Positions 6,234-14,609 of a stretch of 28,612 nucleotides of DNA are shown one piece after another. The stretch comes from Firmicutes bacterium TM09-10. GTDB taxonomy: Bacteria > Bacillota > Clostridia > Lachnospirales > Lachnospiraceae. Positions within the stretch are counted from its first letter, which is position 1; each line of letters opens with the position of its first letter. Under the pieces are notes generated by a model, which worked only from the letters and a program-made list of their open reading frames with translations, was not told the origin of the DNA and did no database searches. The stretch spans positions 1 to 28,612 of the forward strand of contig QUKC01000028.1 of assembly GCA_003481005.1 (NCBI GenBank), read 5' to 3'. A program made the position numbers and the translations under genes.

Positions 6234-7997
6234 TTAATTTACCGGCCTTACATGCCAGTCTGAAAACAGGTTGTCCCTGATTGCCATACTGTCTGTCCTT
6301 CCGGCCTGCAGCATTCCTCCCGGTGTCCATGCATCCATGATGATGCCATAGACGGTATAGTTTCCATTCGGATACCACACCGGTGTAAAATGTACCCTTC
6401 TGTTATATGTGCTGTACTCATTCTGCTGGAACTGAAAATCTGCTGAATAACCGCCACTTGTCCGTTCCAACAATCTCCAGTAGTAATCGTATTGAAATTC
6501 AGGGAAATAGGCCACACAGGTCTGTGCGCCAGTGATATGGCTGGAAGGTGCTCCAGAGTTAAGACGTGTACTTGCGGTCATGTTGATTCCATAACCGGAT
6601 TTCATGACATTACCGGATGCAGTTGGGTTCTTCGCATCTGCTGAAATATCCATGCTTGTGGAAAGAGATGCCGAATAAGAATGCCATGTGTAATCATACC
6701 ATCCCTGATCTTCGTACTCTCCGTTATCTACCCAATGTCCATGGCTGGAACTACAGTTTGCCGGACAACTTGCACTGTGGCTTCCGCTCTCCCAGTCCCA
6801 GTCAGGCACCCATACCCAGTTTGCGTGCCATCTACAGCTCCAAACGCCCCACGACAGGCTTGTCACATTCTGTCTGTTCGGTATGGATGGAGTACGGAAA
6901 CTGTCGTTTCTGTCATCTGCCGTAGGGTCTGGTGGCGGATTACCATTCATATCTACCACATTTGCATGAATGCTGGTATTGCTTAATGTTCCTTTATTTG
7001 TTGATATGCTTATGTTCACTTCGCCCGGACTGCTTGGTGTGTGCCACTTTACCCAAACAAGCTGGCTTCGATTTGCTGGTATTACAATATCCGTCATACG
7101 ATAGGTCCTGCCATTGATGGAAAAAGATACCGTTGCTGTACTATCACTGTTAATCTCATTGGTGGTAGATAAAGTCACTGCTGTAATCACATCCGTATCA
7201 ATCCGGTATTCTGCATCATACACCACATCCGTGACCGGCGCACCCTGGTAACTGATAATTCCTATTCCAAGGATATTGATCATTTCATCCGTGGTTCGTG
7301 CTGTTGTCTTTGATCCCGTCCATGCCTGAAATCCCAGATCTGCATTTTCCAGAAATAAAGCAAGAGCCAGATTCTTCATGACTACCGTAGGAAAATGCGC
7401 CCCTAAGTCACCGCCTAACATACGGTTGTAAAGTCCTGCTTCTGTGGTTGTCATTGCATAGTATAAATGATTGTAGATCAGATAAATCACTGGCTCAATG
7501 ACCAGTTTATACGTTCCATCTGTAAGACTTGTTACATCAATTCCAGTACGGTTTGCTACCATGGATGCTGCACCTTCAGAACAAAAATATCGTTTTATCG
7601 CTGCAATACTCGCTGGATTGCTGTTGCTGGATACTACTGGCGGCATGGCATTTGTTGGCGCATAATATACATATCCTGAACTTTGCGGTGTAAGTGATGC
7701 ACCATTTCTATACTGTATCTTACTCACTTTTCCAAAATGAATGATTCTACCTGCAATAGATGCGATATTTTTATTCGTAAAGTCAACCGGATTACAGATA
7801 ATTGCTCCACTTGTTGCATCCACTACCGTTACACGGACTCCCTGATAAGAACTGCCCGGCCAGTTATAGGCTTCTGTTCCCTGATTCAAATTTCCTCCGC
7901 CGCCATCTACGTTTCCATTTCCATCTGCAAATGCAGTCATGGTCGTAGAACAAAGTAATATCAGACATAAGAAAAGGCTGCTTAATACTTTTCTCAA
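6234..7997 (-). CDS. Large secreted protein of unknown family (candidate fibre tip or adhesin)
   Basis: A 587-residue exported protein. Residues 1-24 form a clean signal peptide ending in TAFA before DGN. Positions about 25-45 are a Gly/Asn-rich linker. The middle (about 260-350) reads like a beta-sandwich of the Ig or fibronectin kind (SFSINGRTYRMTDIVIP, then SPGEVNISIST). The region at about 380-450 is unusually rich in Trp, His and Cys (WGVWSCRWHANWVWVPDWDW, then SCPANCSSSHGHW), which suggests disulphides or metal binding. No membrane anchor or sortase motif is seen at the C-terminus, which ends WHVRPVN. The start is a TTG at 7997 with AGGAG 5 bases upstream. It lies between the Tad cluster and virB4 behind a terminator hairpin. 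No function is recognised; a surface contact role is inferred. Confidence 0.72.
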   Translation of the reverse strand: MRKVLSSLFLCLILLCSTTMTAFADGNGNVDGGGGNLNQGTEAYNWPGSSYQGVRVTVVDATSGAIICNPVDFTNKNIASIAGRIIHFGKVSKIQYRNGASLTPQSSGYVYYAPTNAMPPVVSSNSNPASIAAIKRYFCSEGAASMVANRTGIDVTSLTDGTYKLVIEPVIYLIYNHLYYAMTTTEAGLYNRMLGGDLGAHFPTVVMKNLALALFLENADLGFQAWTGSKTTARTTDEMINILGIGIISYQGAPVTDVVYDAEYRIDTDVITAVTLSTTNEINSDSTATVSFSINGRTYRMTDIVIPANRSQLVWVKWHTPSSPGEVNISISTNKGTLSNTSIHANVVDMNGNPPPDPTADDRNDSFRTPSIPNRQNVTSLSWGVWSCRWHANWVWVPDWDWESGSHSASCPANCSSSHGHWVDNGEYEDQGWYDYTWHSYSASLSTSMDISADAKNPTASGNVMKSGYGINMTASTRLNSGAPSSHITGAQTCVAYFPEFQYDYYWRLLERTSGGYSADFQFQQNEYSTYNRRVHFTPVWYPNGNYTVYGIIMDAWTPGGMLQAGRTDSMAIRDNLFSDWHVRPVN

Positions 7998-8024
7998 ATT
8001 TACTCCTCTCTGGCTTTGATGCCG

Positions 8025-8060
8025 AAAAAAAGAGCATGGCCTGCGCCATGCTCTTTTTTA
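8025..8060. terminator. Intrinsic terminator ending the Tad cluster
   Basis: A perfect 15-bp stem (8026-8040 with 8045-8059) closes on a CTGC tetraloop and has A and T runs on its two arms, so it can act on either strand. On the minus strand it follows the DUF6550 stop codon by 23 bases and precedes the secreted-protein gene. Genes further left would need readthrough or another promoter. Confidence 0.82.
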
Positions 8061-8082
8061 CATTCATTAATACATCCCATAT

Positions 8083-8637
8083 TTAATTCATATCGCCGAT
8101 CTGCTTATCCCAATCTCCATCAGAATCCGCTACACCACCCTGTGCCTGTCCCGGATCATCAATATATCCAAATCCCGGTACATAGACCTGACCAGCTTCA
8201 TTGGTCGAACCGCCTTGTGGCTGTTCCGGCTGCGTCTGTGGCTGTGTCACTTCTGCTTCATACTGTGGCTCCTGCTCTGGATTGGTAAGTGCTTCCTCAT
8301 TTGATACCTCTGGTTTCTCTACCGGAGCTTCTGCTTCGCTCTTAGATGTATTATCCTGCCCTGGAGTGATGGTATCCGCTTCTGTTTCTGGTTCAGACTG
8401 CATTTCTGTATCATGGATCTGTTCTGTCACAGGCTGTTCTTCTGTTGCTTCTGGAACAACGATCTCCGGTACGCTTATCTCTGTGGTCTCTGTCACCGTT
8501 TCCGTAGGTTCTGCTTCTACCGGCTCTGGTTTTCCCATCTTTGAAAGATAGATGCACACACCAACGAACAGGCACACTGCAACCACTGCAAGCCCCATAA
8601 TCACTAATTTCTTTGTCTTATTATAATCTTTTTTCAT
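8083..8637 (-). CDS. DUF6550-like membrane protein
   Basis: A protein of about 184 residues with a basic N-terminus (MKKDYNKTKK), a membrane helix at about 12-30, a long extracellular stretch rich in Glu, Pro, Thr and Gln (about 35-145), and a conserved-looking end with VYVPGFGYIDDPG followed by an acidic tail. That ending and layout match DUF6550 proteins that accompany Tad-like clusters in Firmicutes elements; their function is not known to me. The Pro/Glu-rich part probably spans the cell wall. An ATG at 8637 is preferred because a GAGG site lies 9 bases upstream; a GTG at 8652 is the alternative. It is the last gene before a strong terminator. Confidence 0.68.
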   Translation of the reverse strand: MKKDYNKTKKLVIMGLAVVAVCLFVGVCIYLSKMGKPEPVEAEPTETVTETTEISVPEIVVPEATEEQPVTEQIHDTEMQSEPETEADTITPGQDNTSKSEAEAPVEKPEVSNEEALTNPEQEPQYEAEVTQPQTQPEQPQGGSTNEAGQVYVPGFGYIDDPGQAQGGVADSDGDWDKQIGDMN

Positions 8638-8746
8638 CTTAAAAGACCTCACTTTCCATTCTTTTTTTTATGGCAAATGTCGGCCTATTTTTTATCCAAT
8701 TTCATCATACAAGATTTCTTACTACGCGTCCAGTTATTTTTTGTAA

Positions 8747-9286
8747 TCAGAATTTTGGCATATAGGCCGCTTTGGTATGTATCGTCATTCTCACAGGCGG
8801 CAGCATTTCCCACCCGAAAGATAATGGTATCTCTAATAACACGGATACCTGTGCTTCAAAATTTCGATTCGCATTTCCCGGTGCAAAAGGTGTATTCACA
8901 ATCGTAACATTCAAATCTGACACTCGGTATTCATATCCACTACTTTGTGGCTTTACATGATAATTTCCCTGTATCTGTGTCCCCAAGATGCCATCCAGAC
9001 TGTTATACACATCTCCATAATCAAGATTCTGCTCCCACCCGCTTCCATTCATCGCATAGCCACCGCTGTATCCTTCCCTGATTCCGTCATAGACTTCATT
9101 ATAATTGGTGGTCGCTACGGATATGACAGATGCCTGAAGGGATTCCCTCACTCCATAGGCAATCACATTCAGTCGAAAGAACTCTGCCATGACACATAAC
9201 AGGATCAGAAGTGCAAGCACAAGCGAAACGGTAAGTGGATAAGACATTCCTCTTTTATCCTTTATGACTTTTTGGATTTTCTTCAC
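8747..9286 (-). CDS. TadE-like pseudopilin
   Basis: A protein of about 179 residues: a short basic N-terminus ending KDKRG, one hydrophobic helix (YPLTVSLVLALLILLCVMAEF) and an extracellular domain. This is the layout of TadE/TadF minor pilins. The residues after the RG do not include an acidic residue at +5, so processing by the prepilin peptidase is doubtful. The helix carries an AEFFR segment similar in style to TadE. The start is probably a GTG at 9286, with a GAGG site 5 bases upstream; the longer ATG start at 9322 would overlap the preceding gene by 29 bases. It follows the DUF4320 gene in the Tad operon. The family call is by layout and neighbourhood. Confidence 0.6.
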   Translation of the reverse strand: MKKIQKVIKDKRGMSYPLTVSLVLALLILLCVMAEFFRLNVIAYGVRESLQASVISVATTNYNEVYDGIREGYSGGYAMNGSGWEQNLDYGDVYNSLDGILGTQIQGNYHVKPQSSGYEYRVSDLNVTIVNTPFAPGNANRNFEAQVSVLLEIPLSFGWEMLPPVRMTIHTKAAYMPKF

Positions 9287-9293
9287 AATTACC

Positions 9294-9704
9294 TCACTTA
9301 TAGTACACTTCGCTTTTTCCACTGGCTCTTGCTCTAAGGTCTATGGGAAAAGAACCGAATACGAAAAATCCGATATCCACATGCTGGGTCAGTGTCACTT
9401 TAATATCTCCGTTCAGCTGTACCTTTGTTCCATTAAAGTAATCACAGTCCCATGATATCTGCGGATCTAATCCCGTCTGGGCCTTCAGCTCATTGATGCG
9501 GCCTGATACGTTGCTGTTGCCAGTAATCTCTGCCTGTCTCACAATCTCGGATGCAAAATTGTCTAACTGCTGTTTTTTCATGAACACTGGCAGTATGACC
9601 ATGCAAAGCTCCACTACCAGCATAAGGCACAGAACACCTACCGCCACATCAATATAGCCCTCTCCTTTTTGGCAGTGCCATACTTTCTTTATCTTTTTCC
9701 TCAT
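9294..9704 (-). CDS. DUF4320 pseudopilin-like protein
   Basis: A 136-residue protein of the DUF4320 type: a basic leader, the motif KGEGYIDVAV at 13-22, a hydrophobic helix to about 40, and a C-terminal domain with WDCDYFNGTKVQLNGDIKVTL. If cleaved after G14, the fifth residue of the mature protein would be D19, close to the G/xxxxE rule of type IV prepilins. It would then be a minor pilin handled by the prepilin peptidase at 14610-15179. A strong AGGAGG site precedes the ATG at 9704. It lies directly after tadC. The same motif recurs in the DUF6133 protein at 19130-19384. Confidence 0.75.
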   Translation of the reverse strand: MRKKIKKVWHCQKGEGYIDVAVGVLCLMLVVELCMVILPVFMKKQQLDNFASEIVRQAEITGNSNVSGRINELKAQTGLDPQISWDCDYFNGTKVQLNGDIKVTLTQHVDIGFFVFGSFPIDLRARASGKSEVYYK

Positions 9705-9713
9705 TGGCTCCTC

Positions 9714-10589
9714 CTAAAACATTCCCGACATCGTGCCAAGTATCTGATACCCCATGACTCCCATGTAGATCATCAGCATACATCCAAGCAGTACAAAGGA
9801 ATATCTTCTGATCTTCGGTGGACGCTCCATGGCAAGCCTTTTCAGACGCTGGACTTCCAGCTGCTTCATATCATGGGACAGCATACGAAAGAAAGTTACT
9901 CCATCATCTCCACGGATACACCCGATCAGTCCACGTACCACATCTGATAACATGGCACTCGATACACGGCCTTCCAACCTTGTCAATGCCGCTTCATAGT
10001 TTCCCGTCCTCATATCTGCTGTCGTTATCATCAATTCATTCTTGAGTGCCGGGCCTGCATTCTTCTGATAGCTTTCCAGCATGGATAAGATATCCCTGCT
10101 TGCCATCAGTTCCTGTGTGATGGTCGCTACAAATCTCGGAAGTTCGAACTCGATTTCTTCCCTTCTTTGTTTTACCAGCTTTTCTGCACTCCCACTCTCG
10201 GAAAAATAAACTCCGATTCCCAATACAAGGAATACTGGAAACAGGAGTGGAATGAATATCAGGCATGGAATGATACCTGACAGTACCAGTCCTGCTTTCA
10301 CATAAGCCTGCGCCACATATACTTCTGGTGTCATGGATATCTCTGCCGACTTCAGCACGCCTGCGATCTTTCTTCTTTTGTATTCTTCCATTGGAAGGAT
10401 CTTCGCCAGTTTTTCGGCAAGTTCCAGAATGAATGCGTCCGAATCTTTGACCTGTTTCTTTCGTTTCCTTCCTGCATTTAAGATAACTTTACTTGCCCTG
10501 TAACTTGGCACTTTACAAAGTTCTGCCAGCAGAAAGTAGCTTCCTGTGGCAAAAAAAATGGTAAAGAGCAATAAAATGATATTCTGCAT
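9714..10589 (-). CDS. TadC-like inner membrane platform protein
   Basis: A 291-residue protein of the type II secretion F superfamily. It has an N-terminal membrane helix (about 4-24), a basic cytosolic part, two helices around 100-135, a conserved cytosolic domain (RREEIEFELPRFVATITQEL, then a DVVRGLIGC segment) and a C-terminal membrane helix (about 265-285). TadB and TadC form the platform on which the TadA ATPase acts to push pilins out of the membrane. It follows the tadB-like gene by 15 bases and has a GGAG site before the ATG at 10589. Assignment to TadC rather than TadB rests on gene order and the ELPRF type segment. Confidence 0.78.
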   Translation of the reverse strand: MQNIILLLFTIFFATGSYFLLAELCKVPSYRASKVILNAGRKRKKQVKDSDAFILELAEKLAKILPMEEYKRRKIAGVLKSAEISMTPEVYVAQAYVKAGLVLSGIIPCLIFIPLLFPVFLVLGIGVYFSESGSAEKLVKQRREEIEFELPRFVATITQELMASRDILSMLESYQKNAGPALKNELMITTADMRTGNYEAALTRLEGRVSSAMLSDVVRGLIGCIRGDDGVTFFRMLSHDMKQLEVQRLKRLAMERPPKIRRYSFVLLGCMLMIYMGVMGYQILGTMSGMF

Positions 10590-10604
10590 CTCTTCTCCTC
10601 TCCG

Positions 10605-11537
10605 TTATCTCTTGTACTCAATGGGGCGCGTATGTTTTACGATCGCTGCCACTGAAACGAACAATACTCCACCACTGATTGCAAGCAGTGCCTTTCCAAA
10701 TCCGGTAAACATCAGTGTTTCGTACCAGTCTTTATTCAAAAAATACAATAATGGAATACTGCCAAATAAGAGGAATACCATGGTAATGTATTCTTTTACC
10801 GGTTCATAGATCAGCAGATCCAGTTCGGAAGATACCACACGCATATCAGACAGCTTTGACACGATCGACGGTAGAGTATTCTTCAAATTGTAATCTTCCT
10901 GACACGCTACCACTGCATCCACCCATTCATGGAATACTGCATTATCCATTCCTTTTTTCAGTCCTTCTAATGCTTCTGCCGTGTTGGAATTGATCAGCTT
11001 TGCTTCCATCAAAAAGTTGCGGAACACTTCCGATACTGGTGGATTCAGATAGGACAGGTTCTCTTCGATTGCCCGGATGATGGTATTCTTATTTCTCAGA
11101 TAGCTTGTGGTAATCATGGAAAGTGCTGTTTCCAGTTCCGTGTTGATCTGCTTCTTATGCCTGGATGCCGTGAATTTCACATAGTAGAACGGCATCAGCG
11201 CAAATCCGATTGCAAGTACCGGAACTAAAAGCACATTGTTCATAGTCAGTGCCATCAGTACACCTAATACAAATAGAATCATAGCCAGCACACAAAGAAT
11301 CGAAAACTGACTGCTCTTTCCTGTCAGGCGCAGAATCTCGTTTACATCCTCAAAGAGCAGCTGCAATCCCTTTACTTCTTTCTTTTTCCGGCTGTCCTTT
11401 ACTTTGCTCCTGATACTGTCATTCTTTGGTTTCAGATAGCCCGACAGGCCATCTAAGAACGCAAAGGGTGACAGTTCAAGCATGATAAAGCATCCTGCCA
11501 CCGCCATAAAAAAGGCAATGGTTACAAGTAAGACCAT
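10605..11537 (-). CDS. TadB-like inner membrane platform protein
   Basis: A 310-residue membrane protein with a helix at about 1-22, a pair of helices at about 83-125, a cytosolic domain (ELETALSMITTSYLRNKNTI, then an AIEENLSYLNPPVSEVFRNF segment) and C-terminal helices at about 250-300. This is the type II secretion F domain layout of TadB. It would sit with TadC in the membrane as the platform for TadA. The ATG at 11537 is 13 bases after the tadA-like stop codon. Its ribosome binding site is a poor run of G residues, so it may rely on coupling. Confidence 0.78.
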   Translation of the reverse strand: MVLLVTIAFFMAVAGCFIMLELSPFAFLDGLSGYLKPKNDSIRSKVKDSRKKKEVKGLQLLFEDVNEILRLTGKSSQFSILCVLAMILFVLGVLMALTMNNVLLVPVLAIGFALMPFYYVKFTASRHKKQINTELETALSMITTSYLRNKNTIIRAIEENLSYLNPPVSEVFRNFLMEAKLINSNTAEALEGLKKGMDNAVFHEWVDAVVACQEDYNLKNTLPSIVSKLSDMRVVSSELDLLIYEPVKEYITMVFLLFGSIPLLYFLNKDWYETLMFTGFGKALLAISGGVLFVSVAAIVKHTRPIEYKR

Positions 11538-11550
11538 ATGTTATACCCCC

Positions 11551-12918
11551 TTATCCTTTTGCCATGAGCTGCTCCTGAAGCTTTAATGGCAGCCCATTTT
11601 CTCTTAATCGTTTCTGTAATCCTTCTGACAGATTTTCCACCTTTTCATAATGACCGATGATCTTTGGCCTGCCATCCACTATGATGTTGTCTGTGATGTT
11701 AAAGCGGTACAAGGTACGCATTTTCCGTCTGCCATCTGGAAGTATCTCACATTCTGTAATCTCCATGACTCTTCTGGAATTATCCTCAAGCCTTTTTGCA
11801 AATGCCACCAATGGGAAGGCCTTTGTTGCCAGTCCCTGCAAGGTCGCATCATCCATGCTCGGCTGTTCCTGTTTGCACAGTGTGACCATTCGATAGTAAG
11901 TATCTTCACAGGAATTGGCGTGGGTCGTTGTAATAACTGCATGGCCGGTATTGGCAGCATTGATGGCCTGCATACTTTCCCCGCCCTTCATCTCTGCCAC
12001 TGCAATACAGTCCGGGTTAATGGTCAAGGTCGTTTCCAGCAGCTTTACCATGTTGATGTTCTGCTTTGGATCATCGGAGAATCGTGTAACGAGGTGTACT
12101 ACGTTGTTTAATACAGTCCCCTCTTCATCCTCTGCGGTCAGGTCAAATTCGCGGCATCCCTGTTCAATGGTCACAATTCGCTTATTATATGGAACTTCCC
12201 CCAATATCCAGCTCATGAGTGTCGTCTTTCCGGAAGAAGTCGCACCGGTAATACACATAGACACCCCATGGTTAAAGCACATGGAGAGCATTTCCAGCAT
12301 CTCCGCTGTTGCTGTTCCAAACTCCACGAACTGCATTTTTGTCAGCTTTCTTGGGTTGACGATTCGGATGGAAACTGCAAGTCCCTTATCCTTATCAATC
12401 ACACCGTCACCCATAACTGTGATACGGATCTTATTATTCAGATGCCCTACCACAATCGTCTGTGCATTATCAAAGATCATGCCCGATTTATGTAACAATC
12501 TTCGGATGACATCCACTGCATGACCGGCACTGCTGAACTTTTCTTTTGCCGGCAGGATCTCTCCTGTGGAATAAGTAATCTTTACATCTTTCCACTGGTT
12601 GATATTGATTTCTTCTACATCACTTTGATACAGATACTTTGTCAGAAAAGAGAATCCTGTCATCTCTCCATACAAAAGTTCGCATAGTTCCTCTTGCTCC
12701 ATTCCAGCCACACCTACACTGCTCTGCTCTAAGTATTTGCCAATGTAGGACTTGATCAGTTCCCGGTTCTCGTCGGGATTATCTCTTAATACCACTGCAA
12801 AGTTTTTCGATATGTACTCCTGCACATCCCTAAGAACTTCGGGAAAAGTGCGTAGTACACTGCTTGCCCTTGCAAGCTCTGTCGTTTCATGTATATTTAG
12901 TATTTCTGTTTCCTGCAC
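11551..12918 (-). CDS. TadA/CpaF-type secretion ATPase
   Basis: A 455-residue hexameric motor of the VirB11/GspE superfamily. The N-terminal part (about 20-200) carries the usual CpaF region ending SIRIVNPRKL. The P-loop GATSSGKT is at 225-232, Walker B IAVAEM at about 305-310, and a conserved GHAVITTTHA segment at 325-334. In Tad systems this enzyme drives pilus assembly; in conjugation a VirB11 enzyme can also drive DNA export, so it may serve either machine here. The start is a GTG at 12918 with a GGAGGGAG site upstream. It sits between the ParA-like and tadB-like genes. Confidence 0.92.
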   Translation of the reverse strand: MQETEILNIHETTELARASSVLRTFPEVLRDVQEYISKNFAVVLRDNPDENRELIKSYIGKYLEQSSVGVAGMEQEELCELLYGEMTGFSFLTKYLYQSDVEEININQWKDVKITYSTGEILPAKEKFSSAGHAVDVIRRLLHKSGMIFDNAQTIVVGHLNNKIRITVMGDGVIDKDKGLAVSIRIVNPRKLTKMQFVEFGTATAEMLEMLSMCFNHGVSMCITGATSSGKTTLMSWILGEVPYNKRIVTIEQGCREFDLTAEDEEGTVLNNVVHLVTRFSDDPKQNINMVKLLETTLTINPDCIAVAEMKGGESMQAINAANTGHAVITTTHANSCEDTYYRMVTLCKQEQPSMDDATLQGLATKAFPLVAFAKRLEDNSRRVMEITECEILPDGRRKMRTLYRFNITDNIIVDGRPKIIGHYEKVENLSEGLQKRLRENGLPLKLQEQLMAKG

Positions 12919-12929
12919 ACTGCTCCCTC

Positions 12930-13760
12930 CTAAAATTCTCCTTTATTCCAGACAAACGGACTTCTGACTGTCAGTTTCTTTTTTCCTGCTCCGCCAGACT
13001 TTGCCTTGACCGGAACACTTTCATGCAGTCCAAAGACTTCCGCTATCAGTTTCTTGATCTCAGTCTGAAAGGCTACTGCATCCTTAGTACCCAGCTTTTC
13101 AAATAAGACTGCCTCATCGTACTGCCTTTCCAGCTCTGCCACATAAGGAAAAACAAAAGACACGCCACCATACTGTTCCGCTGCCGCTTCCCATACCTGG
13201 CCTGTCTTGTAGTTTCCAATCGCACTGATATATTTTTCCTGACTGGTTCCTGAAATCATTCCCGAATGGGATTGATAGTAAGAAATGCCTCTTAGATTGG
13301 ATGTTCCCATCCGCAATACCTTATCTGCCATCTCCATGGAAAGGATAGAGAAAACATCCGCTTCTAAAATGGATGTACAGTCCAAGATCACATAATCTGC
13401 AAGGTGTCTTAGATTTACAAGAAAATCAATGGCTCGTTCCCTTGTGACTTTCGGATAGGATAAGAGGCTTTCGCCCATACAATACCCGATCACACTGATA
13501 TACTCACTATCCGGTATCGTGACACAGGATTTTAAGATCTGGTTCTGTGTCAGTGTCGGCAGTGTCAGCAGTTCTCCCAAAGATATCTTCTGTTCTTCAT
13601 CCATGGGCAGTACAAACGGAAGTACTGGAACAAAAGGATCTGCGAACACCACAATGACATTTTTATGATGCTTTGCTATCTCCTGTGCTGTTTTGATACT
13701 GATCGTTGTCTTTCCGCTTCCGGGGCTGCCCACTACTGCAAGCATATTTCCGTATTCCAT
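12930..13760 (-). CDS. ParA/MinD-type ATPase of the Tad cluster
   Basis: A 276-residue ATPase with an intact P-loop near the N-terminus (VVGSPGSGKTT, about 9-19), a DPFVPVLPF segment at about 41-49 and a hydrophobic strand YVILDCTS before the position expected for the Walker B acid. In Tad operons a TadZ/CpaE protein sits between CpaB and CpaF, and this gene is exactly there. It lacks the receiver-like N-terminal domain of classical TadZ, which is instead present in the degenerate protein at 1050-2036; the two may work as a pair. The ATG at 13760 has an AAGGAGG site upstream. Confidence 0.72.
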   Translation of the reverse strand: MEYGNMLAVVGSPGSGKTTISIKTAQEIAKHHKNVIVVFADPFVPVLPFVLPMDEEQKISLGELLTLPTLTQNQILKSCVTIPDSEYISVIGYCMGESLLSYPKVTRERAIDFLVNLRHLADYVILDCTSILEADVFSILSMEMADKVLRMGTSNLRGISYYQSHSGMISGTSQEKYISAIGNYKTGQVWEAAAEQYGGVSFVFPYVAELERQYDEAVLFEKLGTKDAVAFQTEIKKLIAEVFGLHESVPVKAKSGGAGKKKLTVRSPFVWNKGEF

Positions 13761-13779
13761 ATCTCACTGCCTCCTTCTG

Positions 13780-14586
13780 CTACATCTCTCCCGAATCATC
13801 ATTCACGATTTCTTCCTCTGCTCCGGCCTCCTGTTCTGTTTCCGCTGCCTCTTTCGCAAGCAGTTCTTCTAATACCTTATTCTGCTCGTCTAAGAACTTT
13901 TGTGCTGTGGTACTGTCTCCACGAAAGACCAGTGCTACATGGATACTTCCAGTCTGCTCTAATTCTGCTAAAAGTGTTGCCTGTTCCTGCGTTGCAAGCA
14001 CTGTAATGGCAGATGCAAGCTCCTGTTCTTCCCCATCCTCTGTTTCTTCCTGCACGTTTTGGTCTGCCCCTGTACTGGTGGTAGTCGCAATAATCTCTAC
14101 ATATTGCAGTTCTGGCGGTACTAACGTTTCCCGATTCTCTCCTACATCCGATGCGATCAAAGTCACAATATCCCCAGCTTCCAACTTCCCGGACAATCCA
14201 GCCGCAAAGGATTTGATACTGATAGAAATCGCCCTGTTTTCTCCGTTCAGCTTGCTTAAATAGGCATTTTTTAACATGGGAGTATCGGACAGCTTGCTTG
14301 TTAGAATGCTGTCTCCCGGATATAGATCTGTATTTGCATATTTGCCGATTACATCCTCTTCCAAATACACAACATTGCCTGGCAGATTATAACCGCCTGC
14401 CTCTACTGTGGTGACCATTTCCTTTGTGATCTGGTCGCCTTCCTTAATATCTTTGCTGACTCTCACAATGGATACTTTGGATTTCAATGCATTGTTGAAC
14501 ACCGGGGTAAGTCCAAAACAAATAATAAGTGACAGGATGATACAGGTCAGTCCAATCACGATACGGTTCTGTAATATTTTTTTCAA
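13780..14586 (-). CDS. CpaB/RcpC-like SAF-domain protein
   Basis: About 268 residues from the TTG at 14586 (GGAGG 8 bases upstream). A membrane helix follows a short basic start. A SAF-type domain spans about 35-105 (VSIVRVSKDIKEGDQITKEM, then LYPGDSILTSKL). A second conserved segment, AISISIKSFAAGLSGKLEAG, matches the RcpC/CpaB domain. The end is an acidic Glu/Ala-rich tail. CpaB in diderm bacteria aids the outer part of the Tad channel; in Firmicutes it is thought to work at the cell surface. A longer ATG start at 14634 would overlap the peptidase gene by 25 bases and add residues without a ribosome binding site. It follows the prepilin peptidase gene. Confidence 0.82.
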   Translation of the reverse strand: MKKILQNRIVIGLTCIILSLIICFGLTPVFNNALKSKVSIVRVSKDIKEGDQITKEMVTTVEAGGYNLPGNVVYLEEDVIGKYANTDLYPGDSILTSKLSDTPMLKNAYLSKLNGENRAISISIKSFAAGLSGKLEAGDIVTLIASDVGENRETLVPPELQYVEIIATTTSTGADQNVQEETEDGEEQELASAITVLATQEQATLLAELEQTGSIHVALVFRGDSTTAQKFLDEQNKVLEELLAKEAAETEQEAGAEEEIVNDDSGEM

Positions 14587-14609
14587 TTTGATTTCCTCCA
14601 CTTTTGATT

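Noticed and set aside
11915..12523. 202-residue plus-strand frame opposite the TadA gene
   Set aside because: It is antisense to a gene with clear Walker motifs and has no recognised domain; it follows from codon bias of the real gene.
13706..14263. 185-residue plus-strand frame opposite the CpaB gene
   Set aside because: It is Ser-rich, antisense to the Glu/Ala-rich tail of CpaB, and has no family pattern.
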